A stretch of 64,000 bases of DNA from contig NC_134958.1 of NCBI RefSeq assembly GCF_965638725.1, positions 22,165,964-22,229,963 of the forward strand, read 5' to 3'. Under the pieces are notes generated by a model, which was not told the DNA's origin, searched no databases, and worked only from the letters and a program-made list of their open reading frames with translations. Position numbers and translations under genes: made by a program. This document shows positions 1 through 27,600 of this stretch, one piece after another (position 1 is the stretch's first letter; the number at the start of each line of letters is the position of its first letter). This DNA is from Aptenodytes patagonicus. Taxonomy: Eukaryota > Chordata > Aves > Sphenisciformes > Spheniscidae.

Positions 1-546
1 TCTCCGTCTGATGCATAGATGCTAACTGTTCTTGTGGGAAAGGTAATGGTGTTGGGATGAATCGTTTGGTTTCCTCGTACCGTGAAGATAAGGGTTACAG
101 AAGCTGGCTTATCTGTGATAACCCAAGCTGTAACACGGGCAGAGGCTGGAGCAGTATTACCCAGGGCACAGGTCTCTTACCCCTGCTCCCTCCTTGCAGT
201 ATTCTCTGGTGTTTAAAGGCAGCCCGGGTGAGTTTGTGGTGCTGCAGTTATGACTGACGTTGTCCACGATTCCAGCATTTCGTAATCCAGCTGTTAGGGG
301 GTTCTTTGAGGGATTTCATTCTTCACTTGCAACTCCTTTCTTCAGAGTAAGGCACCGGGTGCTGATGTTGCAGGGCATAGCCAGCACGGAGATGGCTCAC
401 GTCGGTATCTGTTTGTCTGGCCCTGTGTACGGGGCAAGTTACCCTCTGTTCAGCTCGCTTAAAGATTTACGTTCTCATTCCATGTGTAATATCCGTGCAT
501 CGGTGGGAAGCACAGTGTTGAATCCAGGTCTCCTGGACAGCAATAA

Positions 547-15378
<14,832 letters not shown>

Positions 15379-17970
15379 AACTCCGCCGGGGCGAGGGAAG
15401 AGCCCGGGAGATGTGTGTGTGTGTGCGCGCATCAAGGAAAGGAGGAAGACGCCTTTCTCCCCTCACTGTGTATCTCCGTAACATGGCCACTTGACTAGTG
15501 TGTGGCTGGTACAACCTGTCACCAGCGGGATTCCCTGTAGGGACGTGGATCTCCACCGGCGCCCGCTGGGACCGCCGGCCGCCGGCCCTTTGACTTCAGC
15601 ACGCGTCCCCGGCGGGCGGGAAGGACCCTTCTCTGAACTGAGCCATCCCAGAGAAACACAACGAGCTCGTACACACCAGCAGTGTTGAGGCTTTGACTCC
15701 CCGGAGGCCCTGAGCGGCGAGGGAAGAGAACCGGAGGCTCTCCACGACCGGACCGCTTGGATGTGTCCCGAAATCCCCAGGTGCCTGTCGCGACCGGATT
15801 CTCCTCCCTTTACGCTGCCGCCAGCCGGCCGGGCTCCTGCACGGGGCCGTGGGGCAGCCCGACGCCACCTCACGGAGCGGACCCTGGGTTCCTCTCGCCT
15901 CCCTCTCCTCCCTCCCAGGCTGGACTCACCCCGTGCAGATCGGTCTGTCCTTTCTAGTGCCAGTGGAACTGTTTGGGTTTTTTTTTTTTGTTTTGTTTTG
16001 GTTTTTTTGTACCTGCTTGTTTACTAGTCTCTCCTAGTGCCATGCACCAGCTTTTCACACACATGTACGTACACACACACAACAGAGAACAACACGATTT
16101 TAACATGTTCCCCTCCTTTTTTGTAAATAAATGTACAAATTGTCAATTTTTTGGGGTTTTTTGTTTTGTTTGGTTTTTTTTTTTATTAAAGGAAGTATGC
16201 TTGATGTGCTAGCATAACTGTACTAGCTTCTTGTGTACCATAGTACCAGGTGGCTTGAGAATTAGTTCCGACAGACAGACCGACGGAGACATTTATTACA
16301 CTTTTTACCAAAGGGAGTTATCATTGTAGTGCTTTTGTGTGGAAACTTTTTTCTCCTTTTTTTTGTAAATAAAAATAATGTCTTTGTTCTTAACTGGAGG
16401 AAGACACTCGCTTACCCACAGCCCTGTTCCTGGTCTGAAAGGCACTGTGCAGCATGCAGTTTTTGGGGTGGGGGAGGGCCGGGGGGGGGGGGCACATCCA
16501 CCATTTTCTGATTGGCTTCACAATCTGAGAGGAAAAAGCAGAGGCAGCGTGTGCGTTTTGCGGTTAGCACAACCGCGCTATAAGCAGTCTGTTAAGATAT
16601 ATAAATATATATTGTATAATTTTAAATTTTTTTTTAATTTTTTTGTTTTCCTGGTGGGTAATTTTTATCCACCTAGTCTTCCAGCTCCAAGGACCTTCGC
16701 TTTTGGGAAGTGTTGCTGAGCTACTTAGCTGGGGTTGATTGTGCTGATGTATTTTTCCCTCTCAGTATTGGAGAAAACATCATTTGAAGTACTAAACCAG
16801 TATTCACAGAGCTGCTCTGCGTGTGTGTGTGTGCGCGGTGCGTGCAAGAGAAGGGTGAGGGGATGGGGGTGGGTCTCGGTGCATTTCGCTAGTGAAATCC
16901 ACATATGGGATATATATTTTTTTAAGTATAGAAGTTTAGCGCTGGCAGATATTTAAAACACGGGGGAAGATTCCGATTTTAAAAAAAGAAGTCGGCACGG
17001 ACTTCGTAAGCCACAACAGACACAACTGCACTGTCTCTCCTCCTCAAAGGAGGCAGCTTTCCTTGCACAAACCCATGCTGCCAGTCCTAAGCACTCGAAA
17101 CGGCTTCCGTCGTCCCTGGCTGGGGAGCTGCGAGCAGGGCTTTGCCGCTGCTTAAACCTCTCCCAGGGATTTGGTTTTTTTCCAAGACAGCAGGTCCTCT
17201 CCTCCCGGCACCGGAGCTCCCCTCCCTTCCGCAGGCAGAGAGCTGGAGGGGGACGCGTGCCTCGCCGGCCCTTCTGCAGCCGGGAGAGCCGGGGTGGAAG
17301 CGCGCGGCCCCGAGGGGCCGCTACTCATTGGCAGCCAATGCACAGCGGGCAGATCGTGAACGGGAGCCTCCTATGGAGAGAGGGAAAGGGAGGGAAGAGC
17401 CCAGCGGGGAATATTCACACTTTGCCAGCAATAAGTTACCCGTCTCGCTTCTCCTCCTTTGCTGTACGCAGGCAGGAAGGGGCTCTTGCGTGTCCTCTTC
17501 CATCTCAAAGGTTTCACGCGCGCTCCCCCGCTCTCTATTCCCCCCTTATTTTTCCTGTTGTATGCTCAAGGTGATCTGGAAGCAAAAATCCTGGGCGATT
17601 TAGACTTTTGACCAGCTTGGAAGTAACAGCCGCTGCTGCTGCTTGGTGGGTGTCTTGTCCCAGAGGTCTGTGCCTGCGTGTCACTGAGCGCAAGGTGGGT
17701 GGCGCGGATCCCTGGGATACGCCGCGGGGAGACCTCTGCCTTCGGCGGCCGGCCGCCCGCCCTCTGACATCCCAGCTCCGCTCCCAGCCTGTACAATAGC
17801 AGAGGTTTGCTTTTTGGTTTGGTTTTTTTTTTTCCTCCTCCTTTTTATTTGAACTTGCTTTTTGTATTCTGTAATGTGATCCTTGGCCCACAATCCATGT
17901 GATTTCTATACAAATGTTGTAAACTTGATTGTAGTGCAGTATTTCCATTAAAATACCAGGGGCTACTCAT
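15379..17970 (+). other. SIN3A: SIN3A 3' UTR with several candidate polyadenylation signals
   Basis: The region after the SIN3A stop has no coding exon. Poly(A) hexamers on the plus strand are AATAAA at 16126-16131, ATTAAA at 16185-16190, AATAAA at 16368-16373 and ATTAAA at 17947-17952. The last lies just before the GC-rich MAN2C1 promoter, and the AT-rich sequence before it looks like a conserved distal 3' end. T/G-rich tracts (15978-16010, 16150-16185) and short GT repeats (about 15413-15430, 16826-16842) are present. Which sites are used is inferred, not seen. Confidence 0.7.
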
Positions 17971-18539
17971 TGTGTTACAGATTCTTCCTTCCTTCCTGAT
18001 CATACACAATGAAATTTTGGGCTGTTTCGGAGGAAGAAGGGGGGTAGGGAGGACGAGAAGCGGGTGCAGACTTGCTTAGGCCGAGGGACCGAGAGATGAG
18101 ACTCGCGCCTCTGCTCAGGTTCTGCCTCTGCGTTCCCAAGTAGTTTACCCAAAACCGCAGCGTTTTGCCGTGGCCGGAGGCAACCGTCGGCCGTTTGCTT
18201 TCCTCCCGAAGCCGGGAGGGAGGGGAGTCGGCAGAGCGAGTACCGCCGTCCTCGGGAGCGCGTTTCCAGGCCCTTCGGAGGAAGGGGAGGACGAGGCCGT
18301 TCCTCGGGGGCGCGGGGAAGGCCGGTCACCCGGGGACGCCTCGCTGCAGTCAGGCGGGCCCGGCCCTTTCCCGGGACAGCCCCTCAGCCCGGGGGGGGCG
18401 TCCCAAGCCACCCGGAGGGCTGCCCCGAGCCGGGCGGGAAGGCCCTGCTGCTGGTTGCCGCCTGGAAGCGGGGCTGTCGGGCACCCACCCGACCACCGCC
18501 CGCCGCCTCCCGCAGGCCTCGGCCTCCACACCGGGCCCG

Positions 18540-18653
18540 CCCCGCGGCCGCGCCGCCCCCTGCGCATGCGCCGCACGCGGCGGCGGGGGGGAGGGGGGGC
18601 CGCGGTGGCGGCACAGGGCCCGCGCATGCGCAGAGCGCACGGGGCCAGCCATC
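18540..18653 (+). promoter_or_regulatory. MAN2C1 CpG promoter with two NRF1-type sites
   Basis: CpG-dense DNA immediately before the MAN2C1 start contains two palindromic NRF1-like motifs, TGCGCATGCGCC at 18561-18572 and CGCGCATGCGCA at 18621-18632, and no TATA box. NRF1 sites are typical of TATA-less housekeeping promoters. The 700 bp between the distal SIN3A poly(A) signal and this start is GC-rich throughout from about 18180. Confidence 0.6.
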
Positions 18654-21600
18654 ATGGCTGCCCTGAAGCACCGGCGCACGGCGCTGGAGCGGGTCGAGAA
18701 GTTCCTCTCCGAGACCTACTTCACCGACTGCAACCTGCGGGGCAGGTGGGCGGCGGGGCCGCCTCCCCGGCACCTCCCCGGGCCCTCCCCGGGGCGCTGG
18801 CAGTAGGGGGAGGCGGGCCGCGCCGCGCCCGGGCCTGCTCCCTTGTGCGTGTCCCCCAACTCCACCGCCGGCCCCTCCGGGGAGGCCGCTCCCCGCTCCC
18901 CCGGGTCGCTGCCGGCCAGGGCTGCGGGGGCTCGGGGGCCTCAGTGAACAAAGCACACACACCCCCTGGCCAGCCTGGAGCTCTGCCTCAGGGTGCCGCT
19001 GGTACAGTCGCCTCTGTCCCCCAGCCCTCGGCGGGGCTGCCCGCGGGGGGACACGGCTGGGGCGCCGGCTCCAACAGGCCCCTTCAACGGGGCAAATTAC
19101 TGCTCTGCAGTTCAGTTAATACTCTGAGGGTATTAAGCGATAGCAGGGTGATACAGCCATGCTGGGAAAGCAGGGTGGTCCTTATCCCCCCCCCCCCCCC
19201 CCCCGCCCCAGGCTGGTCCATGCAGGACTGGCTTTATTAATCGTGTCCCGGCTGTCTCTGACCATAGGCTCTTTGGGGATCGCTGTCCGCCGGCGTCGCT
19301 CTCCTGCTTCCAGACCCCGCGGCGCATCCCATACGATGAGGCCGTCGGGCAGGAATTCAGAACGGCTAAAGTGGGAGACTCCTTCGGGCCCACGTGAGTA
19401 CCAGGTTTCGGTGGTACCGTGAGCACGGTGGGGCTGGAGCTCGCGTCTTCAGTGTTACTTGTGTGCATGAATCCTCACGAGCTCTCAATGGCAAAGAAAT
19501 GAGATGATAATCCTCCTCCCTGTTGCGTGCTTTAGGTAGAAGGTGTCTGCCCAGAAGCCCTTAGGGAGTTTTCATAAGGAAATGGGCTGAGATGTGTCTG
19601 TTTGCAAGGAGAGTGAAGAGCCGGGTTCATTGATCCTTTCTGCTGAGAGCTCGTGTTCGTAGTCATGGTTGTGACTCTGATGCTTGCTTCTGCGAGGGAC
19701 CTGTATGCTTTGTCAGGCCTGGGAGAAGACTGGGTTTGTTTCCTAGCAGTGGTCAAAAACATGATGCTGCCGTCTGTTTCTCTGGGGTCCCAGAAGAGCC
19801 TGGTTTGGGGCCAGAACCACGGGGTTTGTGTGCTGCCTTCTGAGCTTCCTCGCCCGCTGGGCCTGCCGTGCCTCCTTGCAGCCTGGGCACTAGCCTGCCG
19901 TAAGGGTTGTGAGCAGTCCCCACTCTGCTTTCTCCATGGAGGCTCTGAGGAATTGTGGCTTCCCTCGGGGGAAGGTCTCACGGTGGGCTGAGGTTGCTGC
20001 CTGCTCTCTTCCAGGTGGGAGACCTGCTGGTTTAAGGTGGAGCTGAACATCCCCCCGGCATGGGCAGGGCGGGAAGTGCACTTCGTCTGGGAGAGCGACG
20101 GGGAGGGCATGGTGTGGCGAGATGCTCAGCCTGTCCAGGTAAGGAGGTGTGGATCAGAGGTGTGCCAGCTGTGCCAGGCGCTCCGCTACGTGCAGAGTGG
20201 TTATCTCCCTAACCCCTCTGCAATGGGGAAGCAGAAGAAACCCTCTCCCGTTTGATAGGCACTCTTCAGAGGAATGCCTACCTGTGTTGGGGGGTGTCAA
20301 ATAACACGTGGACCAACAGGAGAGAACCAAGAACAATTGGAGGTCTAGACAGAGTGGTCATGAAGAAAAACAGAAGGAGGATATGTCGTTGTAGGGTGTT
20401 TTAGCCTTAAGTGGTAATCTCCGAGGCAATAGGAGAGCTGCCTTTAAATACGAGAAAACCTGCTGTGCAGAGAGGGGCAGTGTTTGTGAAGAGCCTGGTA
20501 CGTGGGGTGGGAGAGAGGGCTATGCTCATGGTTTGCATGCTGTGCTGGCTATTTCCAAAGTTCGGCCCAGAAAGGCAAGCCTGCTGGTGGTGGGTTTGAG
20601 TCTGTTTTCTAGAGGTTGCACCCCGCCAGGAGTTAAAATTCTGGTCTACAAACTGGTAATGGCTGAAAATCCCTTGCTTAGGCGTTAGCAAATCTGTCTT
20701 GGAAGAAGGATAGGCAAGCATTGGGCCTGCAGTGTGAATCTCCACTGCTGTCAAGAAGAGTGGGACAGACTCTTGTCACACATGTCAACTTCAGTCCTGC
20801 TTTGGCGGGGGTGGAATGGCTCAGGTGACCTTTTGCAGCCCTGCCCTGCTCTGTGGTGGTGTCCGCAGGGTTTGTGTAACTGCTGGGGCAGCAGCAGTTT
20901 CCGTGCCGGTTGTTCTTGTGGGAAGCATTGTCCCACGGCACGTGGGACCAGGCCCCTCCATCCAGCTGGATGTGTCTTGTCCTGCCCGTCCCACCTGCCG
21001 TCGTGGACCTCTGAAGATGTGTGTTAAATGTGCTGTCTTCCCCTGCAGGGTTTGACTAAGGAAGGTGAGAAGACCAGCTACATCCTGACGAGCAGCCTGA
21101 ACGAGACGGACCCCCGCAGGTGGGTGGTCAGCCTGGCCGGAGCCCCAGGGAGCCCCCCACCGCTGGGGGAGCTTGGCGTTGTTTGAAGCCAAGAGGCCGG
21201 GCTGAGACACCCAGGTGCTCTGGGAAGTGTTCAGCATTCAGGGGCTCTGTCCGTTGTTCAGGTCAGGCCGGTCGCACCACAGGGAGGGGAATGGACTTTC
21301 CCAGCCGATTGCTTGTGGTCTGCTCCCTGACGGTTTCCTTTTGCTCTCCAGTGTGACGCTGTACGTGGAGCTGGCCTGCAACGGTCTCTTTGGGGCCGGC
21401 AAGGGCAGTATGATCGCCCCTCCGGATCCTGACAGGAGGTTCACCCTGAGCAAGGCTGAGCTGGTCGTCTTCAACAGGGATGTCTATGAACTGCTGGTGG
21501 ATCTGGAAATACTGCTGGACATGGCCCAGGTCTGTGAGCTCCTTTTCTTCCCTTCTCTCACCCTTTCCACCTCCTTCCACAACTTCATTTTATCCCCTTC

Positions 21601-24600
21601 TCCCACCATTCCATGACCTATCTCCTCCCACCAGAAGGCCCTGGAGGAGCAAATGTTTGCTCCTGCTGCTTTAATGCAATTGACATTGTCTAGAGTAGCA
21701 GAAAACTGAACAGAGAGAAGCCACAGGTGTTTTTTTCATCCCCTTTCTGCTCCAAGGCAGGATCTGTTAGACCAGAGCCCCCTGGGATGGGCCTATGTGT
21801 AACCTGGCTTTAGAAGGCACGTGAGCAAAGACATCAGGTTGTGTCTGTGAAGCAGGGACACGGTGTTTACCTGGCACCACTGGCAGAGTCAGATGTTGGA
21901 AGGAGGTAGCGGGTTCTCCCTGGGGCAGGTGGCATCCGAGCTGGTACAGAGAGCTGCTTGGAGCCAGAGGATGTGCTGAGCTCCGAGTCAAGCTGTTATC
22001 ACTCCCAACCCCAGCTCCTCGGGGAGGAAAACCAGAGGAGTTTCCAGGCACTGTACGCTGCCAACCAGATGGTCAACGTGTGTGATGTTATGGACCCCTC
22101 CACCTTCCCCGCTGCCCGTGACCTGGCTGCGGCGATCTTCAGCCAGAGGAACGGCGAGAGCCAGCACACCATCCATGCCGTGGGTCACTGCCACATTGAC
22201 TCTGGTGAGAGCAGCACGGCGCTCCCTCTCTGCTGAGCTGGAGGCCAGGGTGTGCTGCCCAAGGGGAGAGCTGGCTGCCCTTGGGCTCCAGGCACTGGGT
22301 ACTGTGCCCTGAGGGAAGGGAAAGGGACCCCTGTGCTGCCATACAGCTGGTCTGTCACCGAGGCAGGGGAACGCGTCTGGCTAGCTGTGCCGTCTGGAGC
22401 ACTGACGGGGCTGCTGCTGAGGGATGAATTACAGACCGCTATCTTCCACCTGTTGACTTCACCCCTCGATTTCCAGTCCCTGGAGGGGTGTCAGTCTCTA
22501 CAGAAAGGCAGCAGGAGAAGTGGGAGCTGGAGGCCCCAGGCTGTGTTGCTGTCAGGCACTTAGTCAAAGGACAGCATTTTGCTCTAGCATTTTCCCCGGC
22601 TGATCCGCGAAAGGCAGCACAGCCCCATTCCCAAAGGAGCTTGTGCCGAGCAATAACCGCGGTGGGGCCACGTGTCTGTCCCCGCAGCCTGGCTGTGGCC
22701 GTATGAGGAGACCATCCGTAAGTGCGCTCGGAGCTGGGTCACGGTGGTCCGTCTGATGGAGTGCAATCCAGAGCTCACCTTCGCCTGCTCCCAGGTGAGC
22801 CATCTCCCTCTGGGGAGCTCTCTTTCTGCTCGTGGCATGTTGCTTCTCCCAGCATGACCCAAAACGAGACGGGGGGAATGACTGGGAGCGTCCTGTGCAG
22901 TTGCAGAGAGGAGGGACATTGGTGTGGAGCGATGTGGTGGGAGCTGAGGCTGATCTCTGTGCTCTGGCAGGCGCAGCAGTTCGAGTGGGTGCGGAGCTGG
23001 TACCCTGGGCTCTACATGCAGATTCAGGACTTTGTGGCGAAGGGGCAGTTCATTCCTGTCGGAGGCACCTGGGTAGAAATGGTGAGAAGCACGGTGAGCC
23101 TGGCTCGCCGCATCCTCCCTGCGCCATCCCTCTGGGGCTGGTCCTGACACTGGAGGGGGAGAGCAGAGCCCGTCTGGTTGGTGATTGTCTCCGGGCCCAG
23201 AAAACAGCAGCTGTCTGCAGTGTCTAGCCTCGCAAAAATACCACCCCTCTCCCAGATTGTCTCATTCCCTGAGAAAGGAGCTTTGGTCCTGGACTGGCTG
23301 AGCTCTGTTCCTCCTTTTGCCCTCTGCCGAGCTCTGTCCAGATCCTCCTGGTGATCTGCCGGGTCAGGATGACAGTGGGTAGGAACGGGGCGCTCGCAAG
23401 ACCTCCCCTTTCCTGGCTCCTGGCTTGCTGCATGGACTCCCTGTCCTTTCCACCCAGGATGGGAACCTGCCCAGCGGGGAGTCCATGGTGCGGCAGTTCC
23501 TCCAGGGACAGCGGTTCTTCCAGGAGCAGTTTGGCCGGATCTGCTCAGAGGTACTTGCTCTTTTCCAGCACACCTTCCTTGCACACCGTCTCCTTCCACC
23601 TCTTGCTATGCGTGAGGGTTTCTCTCTGGTTTGCCTTCCAGATACGATGTTCAGGTGCCTCAGGTTGGCCTGCTTTTTGCAGCTAAAGCTGTGATGAGTG
23701 AATATCTAATCCCCCATGTATCGTGGCAGTTAGCACAGCCCTGGGCCTTGGTTATATTGCCTGTAGATCCCTGGCAGGTCTCTAGAATTGTTCCTTGTCT
23801 AGCACATCTTCAGTTCCCTCTGCAAGAAGGGCTCAGAGCCTGACTACCAAGAAACCCTCCACGAGCTCAGGCTGTGATTTGTGGCCGGTGTGACTCACGT
23901 GTGTCTCTCCCTCTGCTGCTGTCACGTCTGCTCCCAGTTCTGGCTGCCGGACACGTTTGGATACTCAGCCCAGCTGCCCCAGCTGATGCGTGGCTGTGGG
24001 ATCAGGCGGTTCCTCACGCAGAAGCTCAGCTGGAACCTGGTGAACACCTTTCCGGTGAGCTGTGCTTCCCCTCTTGCCAGGGGATGGACTTGTGGTTGCT
24101 GGAGTCTGTCTGCAGGGCTGGACCTGTTGGTTCCACAGGTCGAGCCAGTCCTTCAGCTCAGCTGACACAGGCTCTTCTTCAAGAAGCCACCAGTTTATGG
24201 TGGTAGCAACGTCCTGTCAGGCTTTAGGGGAGAGGAAGGACATGGTTAGAGATCCCAGCTGGGCCCCTGGCCTACAAATTCCTTCTGCTTCCAGATGGGA
24301 AGCTGTGACTTGCGTGCAGGTCTAACAGACAGCAAACCCAGCCTCTCCTCTGCTGTCCCCTGCCCTTGTGGCATTCCCCATCCTTGTGCAACTGACTCCT
24401 TGCACTGATCTGTCAGGGCATCCTGCAACCCCATGGAGAGAAAGTGAAGGCCCAGTTTGAGTCCTCGGGGGGGCTCTGAAGTGCCTGTCCCCTGTGCACT
24501 TCCCTGGTGACAAAGGTGCTGGGCTTTGTGTGTTTGACAGGGCTTGCGAGGAAGCTTGGGCTTTTAGCGCGAGAGTTCTGCGCTGATGTGGTTGAAGTGT

Positions 24601-27600
24601 GCCCTCCACGCACACATTTGTGTGGGAGATGAGCTTGGGAGCCTTGAAACACTGAGCTGAGGGTGAATTTATCTCTTTCTGGTACCGGCATGACCAGAGA
24701 TGTCTTTTTGGGAACTCCTAGAAACAGTGGGGCTGTGCTTTAGCATTTTGGCACTGTGTGGTACAGGGGGGCTGTACGAGACACACATGCTTTCCTTTGG
24801 CTTCCCTCCAGCATCACACCTTTTTCTGGGAAGGCATTGATGGTTCCCGAGTCCTGACCCATTTCCCCCCTGGTGACTCCTATGGGATGCACGGGCGAGT
24901 GGAGGAGGTGAGTGAGATTGCCAGACCTGCATGTGAAGTGCAGTGCCAGCCCCTTGGGGGCAGATCTGAGGCTCCTAGAAGGGGGCACTGCCTGGGAAGG
25001 GAGCGGGATAGCTGGCAGCATTGCTGGAAAGAGGGTGTTTGGGTGCCTGGCAGTCAATTGCCTGCCTCTGAGATGTGTCCGTGCCTGATTTTGGCAGTTT
25101 GGGTTGGGGAAGGGGGGGCAGGACTGGGCTTTGCACCCTAAAGGCTGACCTGGCTTTCTTGTGTGGAGCTGTGGGAGCTGGGGCTGGGCGCCAGGGGATT
25201 GCAGCTGTCCAAAAATCCCTCTAGATGCTGAAAACAGTGAAGAACAACAAGGACAAAGGACGTGTGAACCACAGCGCTCTCCTCTTTGGCTTTGGAGATG
25301 GAGGAGGGGGCCCCACGCAGAAGATGCTGGACAGGATGAAGAGAATGAGTGACACAGACGGGCTGCCAAGGTGCGAGGAGAGCTCCCTTCCTCTCTCCTT
25401 GCAGGAGCACTTGTTTTGAGGCGGGCTTGGCCTTCAGCAGTGCCAAAAGAAAGGGTGTGCGAAGGAGGGCAGGGAGCAAGCGGGGCGAGCAGAGGGCTAG
25501 GAAAGATTGTCAGGGAGACAGTCTCTCCATCATCAAGAGCTGTAAGAACAGGTACACGGGGCAGCCTTGGACTGCTTGCGAGCCCTCAGTAGAGCCGTGG
25601 GGTGAGTGGCCAGCACAGCAGCGGTGCGTGGCAGTCAATCCCTGCCTGGGGAATGTCCAGATCTCCGTGGCAGGCAGGAAGAGCAGCGTGGAGTGGGAGA
25701 GGGGTAGGAGGAGGTTGAGGGGAACACTGCGTGTGGTTGTGTTGGGGTTTCTCAGGCCTGGGTTCTGGGGCTGTCACCTCCCTGGTCGGGATGCACCATT
25801 AGAAGCACGGGCTTCTCCCCTGGCTCATCGCTGTTTGTGCCTCTCTCCTGCAGGGTTCAGATCTCCACTCCCGACCGACTCTTTTCTGTCCTGGAGAAGG
25901 AATCGTCGCAGCTGTGCACCTGGGTGGGAGAGCTCTTCCTCGAGCTGCACAACGGCACGTACACCACCCAGGCCCAGGTGACTGCACGCACGGGACGGGG
26001 GGCAGCGGTCTCCCCCACCCCCAGGCAAGGCGACCATTCTCAGTTCTCTTCACTGCTGCTCAGGTGGCTCCAGGGTTTGGACAGCGCCCTTTAGGTCTCA
26101 AACAGTGGGAGCCACCTTGTAGCCAGGACTCCAAAAGGCAGATGTATTGTCAGACTTTCTTCAAGGGGTGAGAAGGAAGCCTGGACACGGCAGGGCCCCC
26201 TTAGTCAACAGCTATCACGTCCTTCGCTTTAGCAGATAGTTGCAGAGCTTGGGTGAAGAGTCAGAAGAAGGGGAGGAAGGTGAGAACAGAGACAGGAAGC
26301 TATGGCCTGTGCTGGGAGTTTGTTCGATCTGTGGCAAAAAATAACTCGCTGGTAATGGCAAACTCATGACAGCTACAAATAACCAACCTTCCTGCACTGG
26401 AGCTGGGCTTTTGCTGCTGGTGTGAGAGATCCACTCCCAGCTACCAATTTCCTAAGCATCTTCCTTCTCTCCTTGCTTTGACACCAGATAAAGAAGGGGA
26501 ATCGGGAGTGCGAGCGAATACTCCATGATGTCGAAGTACTGAGCACCTTGGCTGTGGCGCGGGGCGGCGCGTTCCAGTATCCTGCCAGCCAGCTGCAGCG
26601 CCTCTGGAGGTGAGGGCGTATGGGAGCACTGATGGTACCGGGGGAGGATGGGAGCGTTGATCTGCTCGAGGGCAGGAAGGCTCTGCAGAGGGACCTGGAC
26701 AGGCTGGATCGATGGGCCCAGGCCAACTGTATGAGGTTCAACAAGGCCAAGTGCCGGGTCCTGCACTTCGGCCATAACAACCCCATGCAGCGGTACAGGC
26801 CTGGGGAAGAGTGGCTGGAAAGCTGCCCAGTGGAAAAGGACCTGGGGGTGCTGGTCGACAGCCGGCTGAACATGAGCCGGCAGTGTGCCCAGGCGGCCAA
26901 GAAGGCCAAGGGCATCCTGGCCTGTATCAGAACTAGTGTGGCCAGCAGGAGGAGGGAAGTGATCGTGCCCCTGGACTCGGCACTGGTGAGGCCGCACCTC
27001 GAATACTGTGTTCAGTTTTGGGCCCCTCACTACAAGAAGGACATCGAGGTGCTGGAGCGTGTCCAGAGAAGGGCAACGAGGCTGGTGAGGGGTCTGGAGA
27101 ACAAGTCTGATGAGGAGCGGCTGAGGGAACTGGGGTTGTTTAGCCTGCAGAAAAGGAGGCTGAGGGGAGACCTCATCGCTCTCTACAACTCCCTGAAAGG
27201 AGGTTGTAGCGAGGTGGGGGTCGGTCTCTTCTCCCAAATAACTGGCGATAGGACGAGAGGAAATGGCCTCAAGTTGTGCCAGGGGAGGTTTAGATTGGAC
27301 ACGAGGACGAATTTCTTTACTGAAAGAGTGGTTGAACACTGGAAGAGGCTGCCCAGGGAAGTGGTTGAGTCCCCATCCCTGGGGGTATTTAAAAGACGTG
27401 TAGATGAGGCGCTTAGGGACATGGTTTAGTGGGCATGGTGGTGTTGGGTTGACGGTTGGACTCGATGATCTTAGAGGTCTTTTCCAACCTCAATGATTCT
27501 ATGATTCTACGAGGGCTGGGGACTTCGACGTGAGAGCTGGCTGCTCTTGGGGTACCACTCCCCATCCCCTACAGCTCCTTGTCCCTGCCTGAGTCTGGGT

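Noticed and set aside
18170-19240. Long open frame across the MAN2C1 promoter and exon 1
   Set aside because: CpG-island frame out of register with MAN2C1 codons; no homology recognised.
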